DNA of 64,000 nt from Roseomonas acroporae (GCF_023223525.1 NZ_JALPRX010000006.1:62001-126000), one strand, 5' to 3'. Numbered from the stretch's first letter, positions 43,448-51,689 are shown. Notes: generated by a model not told the origin, from the sequence alone. A program made the numbers and translations.

Positions 43448-44431
43448 TCAGCGCGCCACGAACTGCGCCAGCCGCACCGCCGTGTGGCCGCGCGGCGTGC
43501 GCAGGCTCGGCATCACCAGCAGGCAATCGTCGTGCGGCGTGCGTATCTCGGTCTCGCCGTCGAGCGCGATCACCGTGTTGCGCCGCTCCACTACCTCGCC
43601 GCCGCGATAGGGGCGCAGGAAGCCGAAGGCCGTGGTGTTGGCCGTCACGGTGCGGGTGACGCGCGCCAGCACGGGCGCCGCCGCACCGTCCTCGGCCGCG
43701 GGCGGCAGCGGCGCCCCGTCGACGGCCAGGCCGTGGCGGCGCAGCAATTGCGCCGCCACCTGCTCCATCACGGCGGTGGTCGAGGGCTCCCAGTGCGCCC
43801 CCGCCTCCAGCAGGATGGCGGCGCGTCCCGGCTCCTGGAAGCGGGCGTAGTCGATCAGCCGTCGCCCGGCGGCGTGGCCCGCATCCGCCACCACCAGCGA
43901 CGGCAGGCCGAGGCCGAGCGCCAGGTCCGCCGCCTGCGGCGCCTCGCCGGTCAGGACCAGCGGGTCGGACGGCCAGAGCATCGAGTGCAGGTCGAGCACG
44001 ATGTCGGCCGAATCCAGCACCGGGCGCAGCGCCCGGGCACGGCGCAGCTCGGCGGTGCGGCGCGGCCCGTCGAGCTGGCGCAGGCACCAGACGCGGTTCA
44101 TGTCCTCGTCCACGTAGCGGCTGGCCGTGGGGTCGGACGGGTCGAAGCGGGCGAAGGCGTCGAGGTTGGCGAAGATCAGCGTCAGCCGGCCGCGGCGCGG
44201 GCGCAGCCCGGCGCGCAGCCAGCGTTCCAGCACGATGGCGCCGCCGATCTCGTTGCCGTGCATCAGCGAGACCAGGGCGACATGCGGGCCGGGCTCGGGC
44301 GCGGCGAAGCTCCACACGCCCGGCAGCACGTTGCCCGCGAGCCACGGGCCGAGATCCGGCGGCGCGAGGCGCACCGCGAAGCGCGGCGGGCCGGCGCGCC
44401 GATCCGGCGGGGGCGGCTCCAGCTCGCTCAT
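43448..44431 (-). CDS. Succinylglutamate desuccinylase/aspartoacylase family protein
   Basis: A 327-residue zinc-dependent amidohydrolase-like protein of the AstE/AspA family. Zinc ligands are in LMHGNEIGG (His and Glu, near 65) and DLHSMLWP (His). NLDAFARFDPSDPTASRYVDEDMNRVW is the family's substrate/Asp-Asn-Arg motif, and LLEAGAHWEP holds the catalytic Glu. The precise acyl-amide substrate is not clear, and no arginine catabolism genes are nearby. The start at 44431 (MSELEPPPP) is preferred; 44461 adds ten residues. Confidence 0.88.
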   Translation of the reverse strand: MSELEPPPPDRRAGPPRFAVRLAPPDLGPWLAGNVLPGVWSFAAPEPGPHVALVSLMHGNEIGGAIVLERWLRAGLRPRRGRLTLIFANLDAFARFDPSDPTASRYVDEDMNRVWCLRQLDGPRRTAELRRARALRPVLDSADIVLDLHSMLWPSDPLVLTGEAPQAADLALGLGLPSLVVADAGHAAGRRLIDYARFQEPGRAAILLEAGAHWEPSTTAVMEQVAAQLLRRHGLAVDGAPLPPAAEDGAAAPVLARVTRTVTANTTAFGFLRPYRGGEVVERRNTVIALDGETEIRTPHDDCLLVMPSLRTPRGHTAVRLAQFVAR

Positions 44432-44865
44432 CGGGCCCGCGGTCCCGCCATCGGGAGGCACGCCATCGGAAGGAAGGAAGCGGCCGCATGGCGGCCCGGA
44501 GCGGGCACGCGGCGGGGCTCACGGCCGCCGCGGCGCGGCGCCGAGCCGGCAAGCATCACGGCTGCGAGGGCCCCGTGTCTCATCCCCTGCCTCCCGGATG
44601 CCATCCTATACGCATCGGTCCGGTGGGCAAACGGCGCCGGGGTACATGACCTGGAGGCCGGCCGCGCGGTTCCGGCGTGAGGTCCAGGCTGGGCAGGTTG
44701 GGGCAGGGCAGGTCGGGGCAGGGCAGGCCGGGGCGGCAGTTCGGGGCAGCGGTCCGGGCGCGCCGCCGCCGCGCGGAAGGCGCCGTTACCGCCGCCTTCC
44801 GCCGTCCCGCCGGCTGGTCCGTCGGACGGCGCCCCGCCTCGGTGGCGCGCCATCCCGAGGGCCCG
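44432..44865. other. Intergenic region with a G-rich tandem repeat
   Basis: A 434-bp gap upstream of the desuccinylase-like gene and downstream of the DsbA-like gene. At about 44692-44742 it has a tandem array of the form GGGCAGGTCGGGGCA (15-bp period, about three copies). I cannot support a gene. Short frames here encode Arg/Pro-rich peptides without family resemblance. Confidence 0.5.
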
Positions 44866-45687
44866 TCAGCGCGACGCCTCGGCGACGGCGGCCTCCAGCG
44901 TCGCCAGATCGACCGCGCCGGGAATCAGCCGGTCGCCGATCACCAGCGCCGGCGTGCCCTCGATGCCGAGGTTGCGGGCGAGGCGCAGGTTGTTCTCGAT
45001 GCGGCGGGCGATCGCCGGGTCGTCCATGTCGCGGCGCAGGCGCGCCCAGTCGAGGCCGACCCGCTCCGCCTCGGCGCGCAGCACCGCCTCGTTCGGGTCG
45101 GTGCGCAGGCGCAGCAGCGCGTCGTACAGCGCGTCGTACTTCCCCTGGCGCTGCGCGGCGAGCAGCGCGCGGCTGGCCAGCACGCTGTTCGGCCCGAGGA
45201 TCGGCAGGTCCTTCATGACCAGCCGGACGTTGCGGTTGCTGCGCAGGAGCTGGTCCATCGCCGGCTGCATCGACTTGCAGTAGCCGCAGCGCGCGTCGAA
45301 GAACTCCACCACCGTCACGCTGCCCTGCGGGTTGCCGCGCACGGGGGATTCGGGGTCGCGCAGCAGCGCGTCGCGGTTGGCGGCGATGGCGGCGCGGGAG
45401 GCCTGCTCGCGGTCGCGCTGCGCGGCGACCTCCATGGCGGCGAGGGCGTCGCGCAGGATCGAGGGATCGTCGCGCAGCGCCTGGCGCAGCACCGCCACCA
45501 CCTCGGCCCGCTGGGCCGGCGTCAGGACGCCCGGTGCCTCGGGCGCGCCCCCTTGGGATGTGCTCCCCTGGGAGGCGCCCCCCTGGGATGCGACCTGGGC
45601 GGCGGCCGGCAGGGCCGGAGGCATGGTGGCGAGCAGAGTGCCCAGCAGGGCGGCGGGCAGGGCGGTGGCCGGCAGCAGCTTGCGCAT
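44866..45687 (-). CDS. DsbA-family thiol:disulfide interchange protein
   Basis: A 273-residue periplasmic thioredoxin-fold protein. Signal peptide MRKLLPATALPAALLGTLLATMPPALPAAA, then ASQGG/STSQG pentapeptide repeats, a helical N-terminal region and the thioredoxin domain with VVEFFDARCGYCKSMQPAM (active site CGYC, near 150) and cis-Pro motif GIEGTPALVIG. This resembles the ScsC/Com1-type DsbA-like oxidoreductases. The partner DsbB or DsbD is not in the window. Confidence 0.9.
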   Translation of the reverse strand: MRKLLPATALPAALLGTLLATMPPALPAAAQVASQGGASQGSTSQGGAPEAPGVLTPAQRAEVVAVLRQALRDDPSILRDALAAMEVAAQRDREQASRAAIAANRDALLRDPESPVRGNPQGSVTVVEFFDARCGYCKSMQPAMDQLLRSNRNVRLVMKDLPILGPNSVLASRALLAAQRQGKYDALYDALLRLRTDPNEAVLRAEAERVGLDWARLRRDMDDPAIARRIENNLRLARNLGIEGTPALVIGDRLIPGAVDLATLEAAVAEASR

Positions 45688-46133
45688 CCGGTCGGTTCCT
45701 CGGTGGTGGGGACGGGCGGTGCCGCCCGTGTCCGCCGCGACATGGGGCCGCGGGCCGGATCGGGCCAGGGCGGAGACGCCCGGCCGGTGTCGCCGGCCCG
45801 GTGCCGGCGCCGGTGCCGGCGAAGGTGCCCAGGATGGCAGGTGAGGGGGAGTGCGCAAGCGCCGAGTGGCGTGTGGGGCGGTACGGGACCGCATCCCGTG
45901 CCGGCGGCGCCTTGCGGCGGTTCCGCCACGGCCCGGCGGGTTGCCGGTGGGAGCGAAGGCGTCTATGGCGCGATCCCCGGCCCACGAAAGGCGCCGGGCT
46001 GTTTCGGCGTGACAGGGGGTTGAGCACGGTGCGGGTCAGGCTCTCGATGGAGGCGGCGCGCGGCATTCCCGGCGGCCATGGCGCCCGGCACGCCCTGCCC
46101 GACATGAGGGGGGCCGACATGAGGAGGCCCGGC
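45688..46133. other. Divergent intergenic region
   Basis: The 446-bp gap between the DsbA-like gene (minus) and the gamma-glutamyltransferase-like gene (plus) should hold both promoters. I could not pick out a convincing -35/-10 pair. No gene is supported; several in-frame ATGs at 46104 and 46119 are possible alternative starts of the downstream gene. Confidence 0.5.
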
Positions 46134-47636
46134 ATGAAGGGGTCCGACGCGACGGGCGGCCCGGCCGCCCCCCGCCGTGCCGCGCCGGGGCGCCGGCGTG
46201 GCGCCCGCGCCCTCGCGCTGCTGCTTCCCGCCCTGCTGCTCGGCGGCTGCGAGACGCTGAACGCCCTCAACCCGCTGACCACCGGGCCGCAGCCCGGCCA
46301 GGCCGGCTACGTCACCGGCTTCCTCGGCGGCGTCGCGGCGGACGAGCCGCGCGCGGCGCTGGTGGCGCGCGAGGTGCTCTCGGCGGGCGGCTCGGCCGGC
46401 GACGCGGCCACGGCGGCGGCGCTGACCATGGCGGTGACGCTGCCCTCCCGCGTCGGGCTCGGCGGCGGCGGCGCCTGCCTCGGCTTCGACCCGCGCCGCA
46501 ACCTCACCGAGGCGGTGCTGTTCCTGCCCGGCGGCCGCGCCGCCGTGCCGGCCGGCGCCGACCGGCCGGCGGCGGTGCCGCTGCTGGCGCGCGGCCTCTA
46601 CGCGCTCCAGGCGCGCTTCGGCCGGCGCCCCTTCGAGGAGCTGATGGCCCCGGCCGAGCAGCTCGCCCGCTTCGGCACGCCGGTGAGCCGGGCGCTGGCG
46701 GCGGACCTCGCCGCCGTGCGCCAGCCGCTGCTGGCCGATCCGGGTGCCCGCGCCGTGTTCACCGGCCGTGGCGGCAACGTGCTGGGCGAGGGCGACGCGC
46801 TGGTGCAGGGCGACCTCGCCACCACGCTGGCCGCGCTGCGCACCTCCGGCCTCGGCATCGGCGACTTCCACCAGGGCGCGCTGGCGCGGCGCATCGAGGA
46901 GGCCTCGGCGCTGGCCGGCGGCGGCCTGACGATGGCCGAGCTGCGCGCCGCGCTCCCGCGCGTGGTGCCGCCGCTGCAGGTGCGGCCGGGCGGCGGCGAC
47001 ATCGCGAGCTTCCTGCCGCCCCCGGCCGATGGCGGCCTCGCCGCCGCGGTGGGTTTCCGTGCCCTGCTGGCCGGCCTGCCGACAGACCAGGCCGCCGAGC
47101 GCGGCCTCGCCGCCGCGCGCGCCTGGCGCGACCGGCGCGGCGAGCCGGAGGCGCTGCTGAACGCGGCCTCGCTGCCGCCCAACGGCGGCTGGCCGGCCCT
47201 GCCGGCCTCGGCGGCGCTGACCGTGTTCGACCGCGGCGGGCAGGCCGTGACCTGCGCCTTCACGATGAACAACCTGTTCGGCACCGGCCGCATGGCGCCC
47301 GGCCTCGGCTTCCTGCTGGCGGCGGCGCCGGGGATCGGCGCGGTGGAGCCGCCGCTGCTGGCGGCGGTGCTGCAGCACAACCCGAATTTCCGCGCCTTCC
47401 GCTTCGCGACGGCCGGCACCGGCCAGCTCGCGGCGCCGGCCGCCGTGGCCGGCGTGCTGATGCTGCAGACGCGCCAGAATCTGCCGCTGACCGATGCGGT
47501 GGCACGCGGGGCGGCGGAGCCGGGCCGCGTCGAGGCCGCCGCCTGCACCCGCTACCTGCCGGGCGGCGAGTCCTCCTGCGTCGCCGTGACCGACCCGCGC
47601 GGCGCCGGCGTGGCGCTGGGCGCGGTGGATCGCTGA
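46134..47636 (+). CDS. Gamma-glutamyltransferase-like lipoprotein
   Basis: A 500-residue Ntn-hydrolase-superfamily protein resembling gamma-glutamyltranspeptidase. The N-terminus is a lipoprotein signal (ALALLLPALLLGGCETLN; lipobox Cys near 38). Family blocks: AREVLSAGGSAGDAATAAALTMAV, LGGGGACLGFD, and NNLFGTGRMAPGLGFLLAAAPG, plus a C-terminal DPRGAG. The processing/catalytic site, normally TTHxSVxD, reads SAALTVFD, so the nucleophile Thr would be Ser and the following Thr-His are lost. Activity is doubtful. The start 46134 has GGAGG seven bases upstream. Confidence 0.8.
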   Translation: MKGSDATGGPAAPRRAAPGRRRGARALALLLPALLLGGCETLNALNPLTTGPQPGQAGYVTGFLGGVAADEPRAALVAREVLSAGGSAGDAATAAALTMAVTLPSRVGLGGGGACLGFDPRRNLTEAVLFLPGGRAAVPAGADRPAAVPLLARGLYALQARFGRRPFEELMAPAEQLARFGTPVSRALAADLAAVRQPLLADPGARAVFTGRGGNVLGEGDALVQGDLATTLAALRTSGLGIGDFHQGALARRIEEASALAGGGLTMAELRAALPRVVPPLQVRPGGGDIASFLPPPADGGLAAAVGFRALLAGLPTDQAAERGLAAARAWRDRRGEPEALLNAASLPPNGGWPALPASAALTVFDRGGQAVTCAFTMNNLFGTGRMAPGLGFLLAAAPGIGAVEPPLLAAVLQHNPNFRAFRFATAGTGQLAAPAAVAGVLMLQTRQNLPLTDAVARGAAEPGRVEAAACTRYLPGGESSCVAVTDPRGAGVALGAVDR

Positions 47637-47662
47637 GGCCCGCGGGTGGGGGGAGCCGAAGC

Positions 47663-48868
47663 ATGGTGCTGAAGATCGGCCGCGGCGCCGAGGCGCCGCC
47701 CTTCCTGGTGATGGACGTGATCGCCGCCGCCAACGCCCGTGCCGCGGCGCTGGCGGCCGGCATGCCGCCCGAGACCCCGCCGGGCACGACGGGCCCGGAT
47801 GGCGGCCGGGTGATCCGGCTGGAGGTCGGCCAGCCCGGCACCGGCGCGCCGCGCGGCGCCGCCGAGGCGGCGATCCGCGCGCTGCAGGGGGGCGCCCCGC
47901 TCGGCTACACCGAGGCGTTCGGCCTGCCCTCGCTGCGCGCCCGCATCGCCGCGCATTACGGCACGAAGTACGGGCTGGACGTCCCGCCCGGCCGCATCGC
48001 CGTGACCTTCGGCGCCTCGGGGGCCTTCCCGCTCGCCTTCCTCGCGGCCTTCGACCCCGGCGACCGGGTGGCGATGGCGGCGCCCTACTACCCGCCCTAC
48101 GCCAACATCCTGACCGCGCTCGGCATGCGGCCGGTGCTGCTGCCCTGCGACGCGGCGACGCGCTTCCAGCCGACTCTGGCCATGCTGGAGCGGCTCGATC
48201 CGCTCCCCGACGGGCTGATCGTGGCGAGCCCCTGCAACCCGGCCGGCACCATGCTGACGCCGGACGAGCTGGCCGACATCGCCCGCTGGTGCGACCGCAA
48301 CGGGGTGCGCCTCGTCTCGGACGAGATCTATCACGGCCTCTCCTACGGCCGGCCCGAGGCCACGGCGGCCGCGTCCAGCCCGAGCGCCGTCGTCGTCAAC
48401 AGCTTCTCCAAGTACTTCTCGATGACCGGCTGGCGCATCGGCTGGATGGTGCTGCCCGAGGAGCTGTGCCGCCCCGTCGAGTGCCTGGCGCAGAACCTGT
48501 TCATCAGCGCCCCGCACCTCTCGCAGGTGGCGGCCGAGGCGGCGTTCGACTGCGCGCCGGAGCTGGAGGCGAACGTCGCCCGCTACCGGCGCAACCGCGA
48601 CCTGCTGCTGGCCGAATTGCCGGCCGCCGGGTTCGACCGGCTCTCGCCGGCCGACGGCGCCTTCTACCTCTGGGCCGACGTTTCGGCGCTGACCGGCGAC
48701 AGCGTGGAATTCTGCGCCCGGCTGCTGGCCGAGGCCGACATCGCCGCGACGCCGGGCGTCGATTTCGACAGCGGGCGCGGCGGGCGGTTCCTGCGCCTCA
48801 GCTATTGCGGCCCGGAGGCCGACATCGCGGCGGTGCCGGGGCGGCTGCGCCGCTGGCTGGGGCGGTAG
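47663..48868 (+). CDS. PLP-dependent aminotransferase, class I/II
   Basis: A 401-residue fold-type I aminotransferase. Motifs: LEVGQPGTGAPRGAAEAA, LGYTEAFGLPSLRARIAAHYGTKYGLDV, VASPCNPAGTMLTPDEL, LVSDEIYHGLSYG and the PLP lysine in NSFSKYFSMTGWRIGW (Lys near 253). It resembles aspartate-type or kynurenine-type enzymes, but the amino donor is not determinable. It starts 26 bp after the preceding gene on the same strand. Confidence 0.92.
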   Translation: MVLKIGRGAEAPPFLVMDVIAAANARAAALAAGMPPETPPGTTGPDGGRVIRLEVGQPGTGAPRGAAEAAIRALQGGAPLGYTEAFGLPSLRARIAAHYGTKYGLDVPPGRIAVTFGASGAFPLAFLAAFDPGDRVAMAAPYYPPYANILTALGMRPVLLPCDAATRFQPTLAMLERLDPLPDGLIVASPCNPAGTMLTPDELADIARWCDRNGVRLVSDEIYHGLSYGRPEATAAASSPSAVVVNSFSKYFSMTGWRIGWMVLPEELCRPVECLAQNLFISAPHLSQVAAEAAFDCAPELEANVARYRRNRDLLLAELPAAGFDRLSPADGAFYLWADVSALTGDSVEFCARLLAEADIAATPGVDFDSGRGGRFLRLSYCGPEADIAAVPGRLRRWLGR

Positions 48869-48890
48869 ACACGCCCGAGATCGGCCGCCT

Positions 48891-49004
48891 GATGCCGGCC
48901 CGCGCAAGCCCTGGCCTGTGCGGGCCGGTATCGCGCGCGGTCGGCGGGGCGGCCGCGCGCCGGACCGACGGCTCCTGCGGGTCCGCGCAGGGGCGGACCC
49001 GGAT
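48891..49004 (+). repeat. Dispersed multi-hairpin repeat, copy B
   Basis: Same element as 24537-24653, in opposite orientation. The left stem is GCCGGCCCGCGCAAG... with GCCTGTGCGGGCCGGTATC, imperfect here; the linker includes CGGCCGCGCGCCGGACCGAC identical to copy A, and the right stem is CGGGTCCGC / GCGGACCCG. It begins 22 bp after the aminotransferase stop. Differences between copies mostly fall in loops or as paired changes in stems. Confidence 0.85.
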
Positions 49005-49131
49005 AACCTGACCATTAACGGGTGTTCAGGCCCGGGCTCATCCGCTTAGTCTCCCCGGTACGCAACGAAAACACGCGCCGCCCCGGGCCGGATCGACCGG
49101 CCCGCCACGTCGCGGCGCCTGTGGGGGGAAC

Positions 49132-50229
49132 ATGGAAAGACGCGATTTCCTGAAGGCGGGCGCGGTGCCGGCCGCGCTCGGCGCCGCCGGTGGCCTCGCG
49201 GCGCCCGCCGTGGCGCAGCAGGCGAACCGCAAGGTCACGTGGCGGCTGACGCTGAGCTTCCCGCGCAACCTGGAGACGCTTTACGGCGCCGCCACCACCT
49301 TCTCGCGCATCGTCAGCGAGGCGACTCAGGGCGAGTTCACCATCCGCGTCTTCTCCCCCGGCGAGCTGGTGCCGGCGCTGCAGGCGCGCGAGGCGACCTC
49401 GAACGGCTCGGTCGAGTCCTGCTTCACCGCCTCCTCCTACTCGATCGGCACCGACCCGGCCTTCATGTTCGGCACGGTGCTGCTGTTCGGGCTGAACAGC
49501 CGCCAGCAGCTCGCCTGGATGTACGAGCTGGACGGGCTCGGGAAGCTCAACCGGCTGCTCTACGAGAAGCACAACGTGCTGGGCTTCCCGCTCGCCTCGA
49601 CGGGCGCGCAGATGGGCGGCTGGTTCCGCAAGGAGATACGCAGCCCCGAGGATCTGCGCGGGCTGAAGTTCCGCATCGGCGGCCTCGCCGGGCACGTGTT
49701 CCAGCGCCTCGGCTCGGTGCCGCAGCAGATCGCGGCGGGCGACATCTATCCCTCGCTGGAGCGCGGCACGATCGACGCGGCCGAGTGGATCGGGCCCTAC
49801 GACGACGAGAAGCTCGGGCTCTACAAGGTGGCGCCGTACTACTACTACCCGGGCTGGTGGGAGGGGACGGGCATCCTCCACCTCTTCGTCAACAAGCCGG
49901 CCTGGGAGGCGCTGCCGGCCGACTACCGCAGCATCGTCCACAACGCCTCGATCACCGCGACGCAGCTCACCATGGCGCGCTACGACGCGCTGAACCCGCC
50001 GGCGCTGCTGCGGCTGGTGGCGCAGGGGGCGCAGGTGCGGCCCTTCCCGAACACGGTGCTCGATGCCTGCTACGACGAGACGGTGAAGCTGCACGAGGAG
50101 TACTCGCGCGATCCGGTCTATGCCGAGCTGTACCGCGACATGAGCAATTTCCGCACGGAGTCCTATCGCTGGCTCCAGCTCGCGGAATACGCCTTCGACA
50201 GCTACCAGATCAGGCGGCTGCGGCGCTGA
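49132..50229 (+). CDS. TRAP transporter substrate-binding protein (DctP family)
   Basis: A 365-residue periplasmic binding protein. Tat signal MERRDFLKAGAVPAALGAAGGLAAPAVAQ. The mature part has VTWRLTLSFPRNLETLYGAATTFSRIV, GFPLASTGAQMGGWFRKEIRSPEDLRGLKFRIGG (DctP signature), and AAEWIGPYDDEKLGLYKVAPYYYYPGWWEGTGILHLFVN, typical of the sub-group binding keto or aromatic acids. No DctQ or DctM permease genes are nearby. The upstream gap has TTAACGG at 49015-49021. Confidence 0.93.
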   Translation: MERRDFLKAGAVPAALGAAGGLAAPAVAQQANRKVTWRLTLSFPRNLETLYGAATTFSRIVSEATQGEFTIRVFSPGELVPALQAREATSNGSVESCFTASSYSIGTDPAFMFGTVLLFGLNSRQQLAWMYELDGLGKLNRLLYEKHNVLGFPLASTGAQMGGWFRKEIRSPEDLRGLKFRIGGLAGHVFQRLGSVPQQIAAGDIYPSLERGTIDAAEWIGPYDDEKLGLYKVAPYYYYPGWWEGTGILHLFVNKPAWEALPADYRSIVHNASITATQLTMARYDALNPPALLRLVAQGAQVRPFPNTVLDACYDETVKLHEEYSRDPVYAELYRDMSNFRTESYRWLQLAEYAFDSYQIRRLRR

Positions 50230-50281
50230 CGGGGAGCGCGGCGGCCGGCGCGGGGGCATCGGGGCGCTGCCCCGAACCCCG

Positions 50282-50306
50282 GCAGAGAGGGCCTTGCCCT
50301 CTCTGC
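50282..50306. terminator. Hairpin after the TRAP binding protein gene
   Basis: A perfect 11-bp stem (GCAGAGAGGGC / GCCCTCTCTGC) with loop CTT, 52 bp after the stop codon. It is followed by GGGGCGAAGCCCC near 50319 and then CCCCTTTTTCG near 50342. The two hairpins and T-run may form a terminator. The element resembles the hairpin at 29887-29909. Confidence 0.55.
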
Positions 50307-50400
50307 ACTCCCCCACCAAGGGGCGAAGCCCCCTCGGAAGCCCCTTTTTCGAAGAGACGGCCCGACGGCCGCAACAGTCGGGCTCCAGGCGAAGAGAGGT

Positions 50401-50500
50401 GCGGGAGGGCCTCGCCCTCCTGCCGGATTGGGCCCGGAGAAGGCAGCGCCTTCCCGGAGGGCGGATGGGGCCCGGGGAAGGCAGCGCCTTCAGGGGGGGG
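50401..50500. repeat. 38-bp-period repeat shared with 62285-62340
   Basis: The unit GGATTGGGCCCGGAGAAGGC... recurs at 50425-50454 and 50463-50492. The segment 50401-50456 is clearly related to 62285-62340 (both begin CGGGAGGGC-TCG, contain TGCCGGAT and end GCCCTCCCG or CCTTCCCG). It ends in a run of ten G. It fills the 327-bp gap before the pseudouridine synthase stop, and no gene is supported. Confidence 0.7.
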
Positions 50501-50556
50501 GGCCGGACAGAGGCCGGGAAATGGCACCTTCCCCGTCGGGCGCGGCGCCCCGAACG

Positions 50557-51534
50557 TCACCCCACCCGTCGCGGCGCCCGCGTGCGCGGCCGGTCGAAGC
50601 CCAGGAAGCCGAAGGTCTCGTGCATGTGCGGCGGCAGCGGCGCCTCCACCTCCAGCACGCCGCCCTCCGGGTGCGGCAGGCGCAGCGAGCGGGCATGGAG
50701 GTGCAGCATCGGGGAGAGCCCCTCGATGTGCGCGCCCGCGCCGCCGTACTTGCCGTCGCCGAGGATCGGGCAGCCCAGCTCCATGCAGTGGACGCGGAGC
50801 TGGTGGGTGCGGCCGGTGACGGGGCGCAGCTCCAGCCAGGCGGCGCGCTTCTGCGCCGCGTCCAGCGTGCGGAAGTCGGTCACGGCGCTGGTGGCGTCGC
50901 GGTCGCCGGGCTTCGCGGCGGCGGTGCGCTCGCCACCGGAGCTGGTCAGGCGCACCAGCGGCAGGTCGAGCCGCCCCTCGGCCGGGGTGGGGCGGCCGAC
51001 GGTCACGGCCCAGTAGATCTTGGTGGTGTCGCGGCCGCGGAAGGCGGCGGCGAGGCGGGCGGCGGCGGTCGCGGTGCGGGCCAGCAGCAGCACGCCGGAG
51101 GTGTCGCGGTCCAGCCGGTGGACGAGGCGCGGCCGCTCCTCGGCGTCGAGGCGCAGCGCGTCCAGCATGCCGTCGAGGTGGCGGCGGATGCCCGGGCCGC
51201 CCTGCACCGGCAGGCCGGGCGGCTTGTCCAGCGCGATCACGCTGCGGTCGCGGTACAGCACCATGGCCTCCAGCGCGCGGGCGTCCTCCTCGGAGACGGG
51301 ACGGGGCGCGGCCGGGGTGGGGGCGGGGCCGGCGGGCAGCGGCGGGACGCGGATCTCCTGGCCGGGGGAGAGGCGCGTGCCGGTCTCGGCCCGCTTGCCA
51401 TCGACGCGGATCTGGCCGGTGCGCAGCATCTTCTGCAGCGCGCCCTGGGTGAGCTGCGGGTAGTGGCGGCGGAACCAGCGGTCGAGGCGCAGATCGGCGT
51501 CGTCGGCGGTGGTGGTGCGGAGCTGGACGGTCAT
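50557..51534 (-). CDS. RluA-family pseudouridine synthase
   Basis: A 325-residue RNA pseudouridine synthase. N-terminal S4 RNA-binding domain (LRLDRWFRRHYPQLTQGALQKMLRTGQIRVDGKRAE), then the catalytic domain with PRLVHRLDRDTSGVLLLART (catalytic Asp in HRLDRDTSG, near 142) and ELRPVTGRTHQLRVHCMELGCPILGDGKYG. It is likely RluC-like (23S rRNA), but specificity cannot be fixed by sequence alone. The ATG at 51534 (MTVQLRTTT) is preferred. Confidence 0.94.
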   Translation of the reverse strand: MTVQLRTTTADDADLRLDRWFRRHYPQLTQGALQKMLRTGQIRVDGKRAETGTRLSPGQEIRVPPLPAGPAPTPAAPRPVSEEDARALEAMVLYRDRSVIALDKPPGLPVQGGPGIRRHLDGMLDALRLDAEERPRLVHRLDRDTSGVLLLARTATAAARLAAAFRGRDTTKIYWAVTVGRPTPAEGRLDLPLVRLTSSGGERTAAAKPGDRDATSAVTDFRTLDAAQKRAAWLELRPVTGRTHQLRVHCMELGCPILGDGKYGGAGAHIEGLSPMLHLHARSLRLPHPEGGVLEVEAPLPPHMHETFGFLGFDRPRTRAPRRVG

Positions 51535-51666
51535 GGAGGAAGGCAACCTAGCGCGAATCGGCCGCTGCGGTCAGGCCGGGGAACGCGGCAGCCGTCCGGC
51601 GCCCGGCGCATGGCGGCCGGCTGCGGTGCCGCCGGCGGCGCGTCGCGGTCCGGAACGTTACGCGTT

Positions 51667-51689
51667 GCCTCATCTCGCGCTTATGAGGC
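51667..51689. promoter_or_regulatory. Inverted repeat upstream of the alcohol dehydrogenase gene
   Basis: A 7-bp inverted repeat GCCTCAT / ATGAGGC with a 9-bp spacer, 64 bp upstream of the start at 51753. It could be an operator or a leader hairpin; nothing further supports a role. Confidence 0.3.

Noticed and set aside
44428-44853. Possible short exported protein in the gap upstream of the desuccinylase-like gene
   Set aside because: The Arg/Pro-rich reading has no recognisable signal peptide, ribosome site or homology; it overlaps a tandem repeat.
46134-47636. Calling the gene an active gamma-glutamyltransferase
   Set aside because: The nucleophile and the two following residues are not the conserved Thr-Thr-His, so only similarity in fold is claimed.
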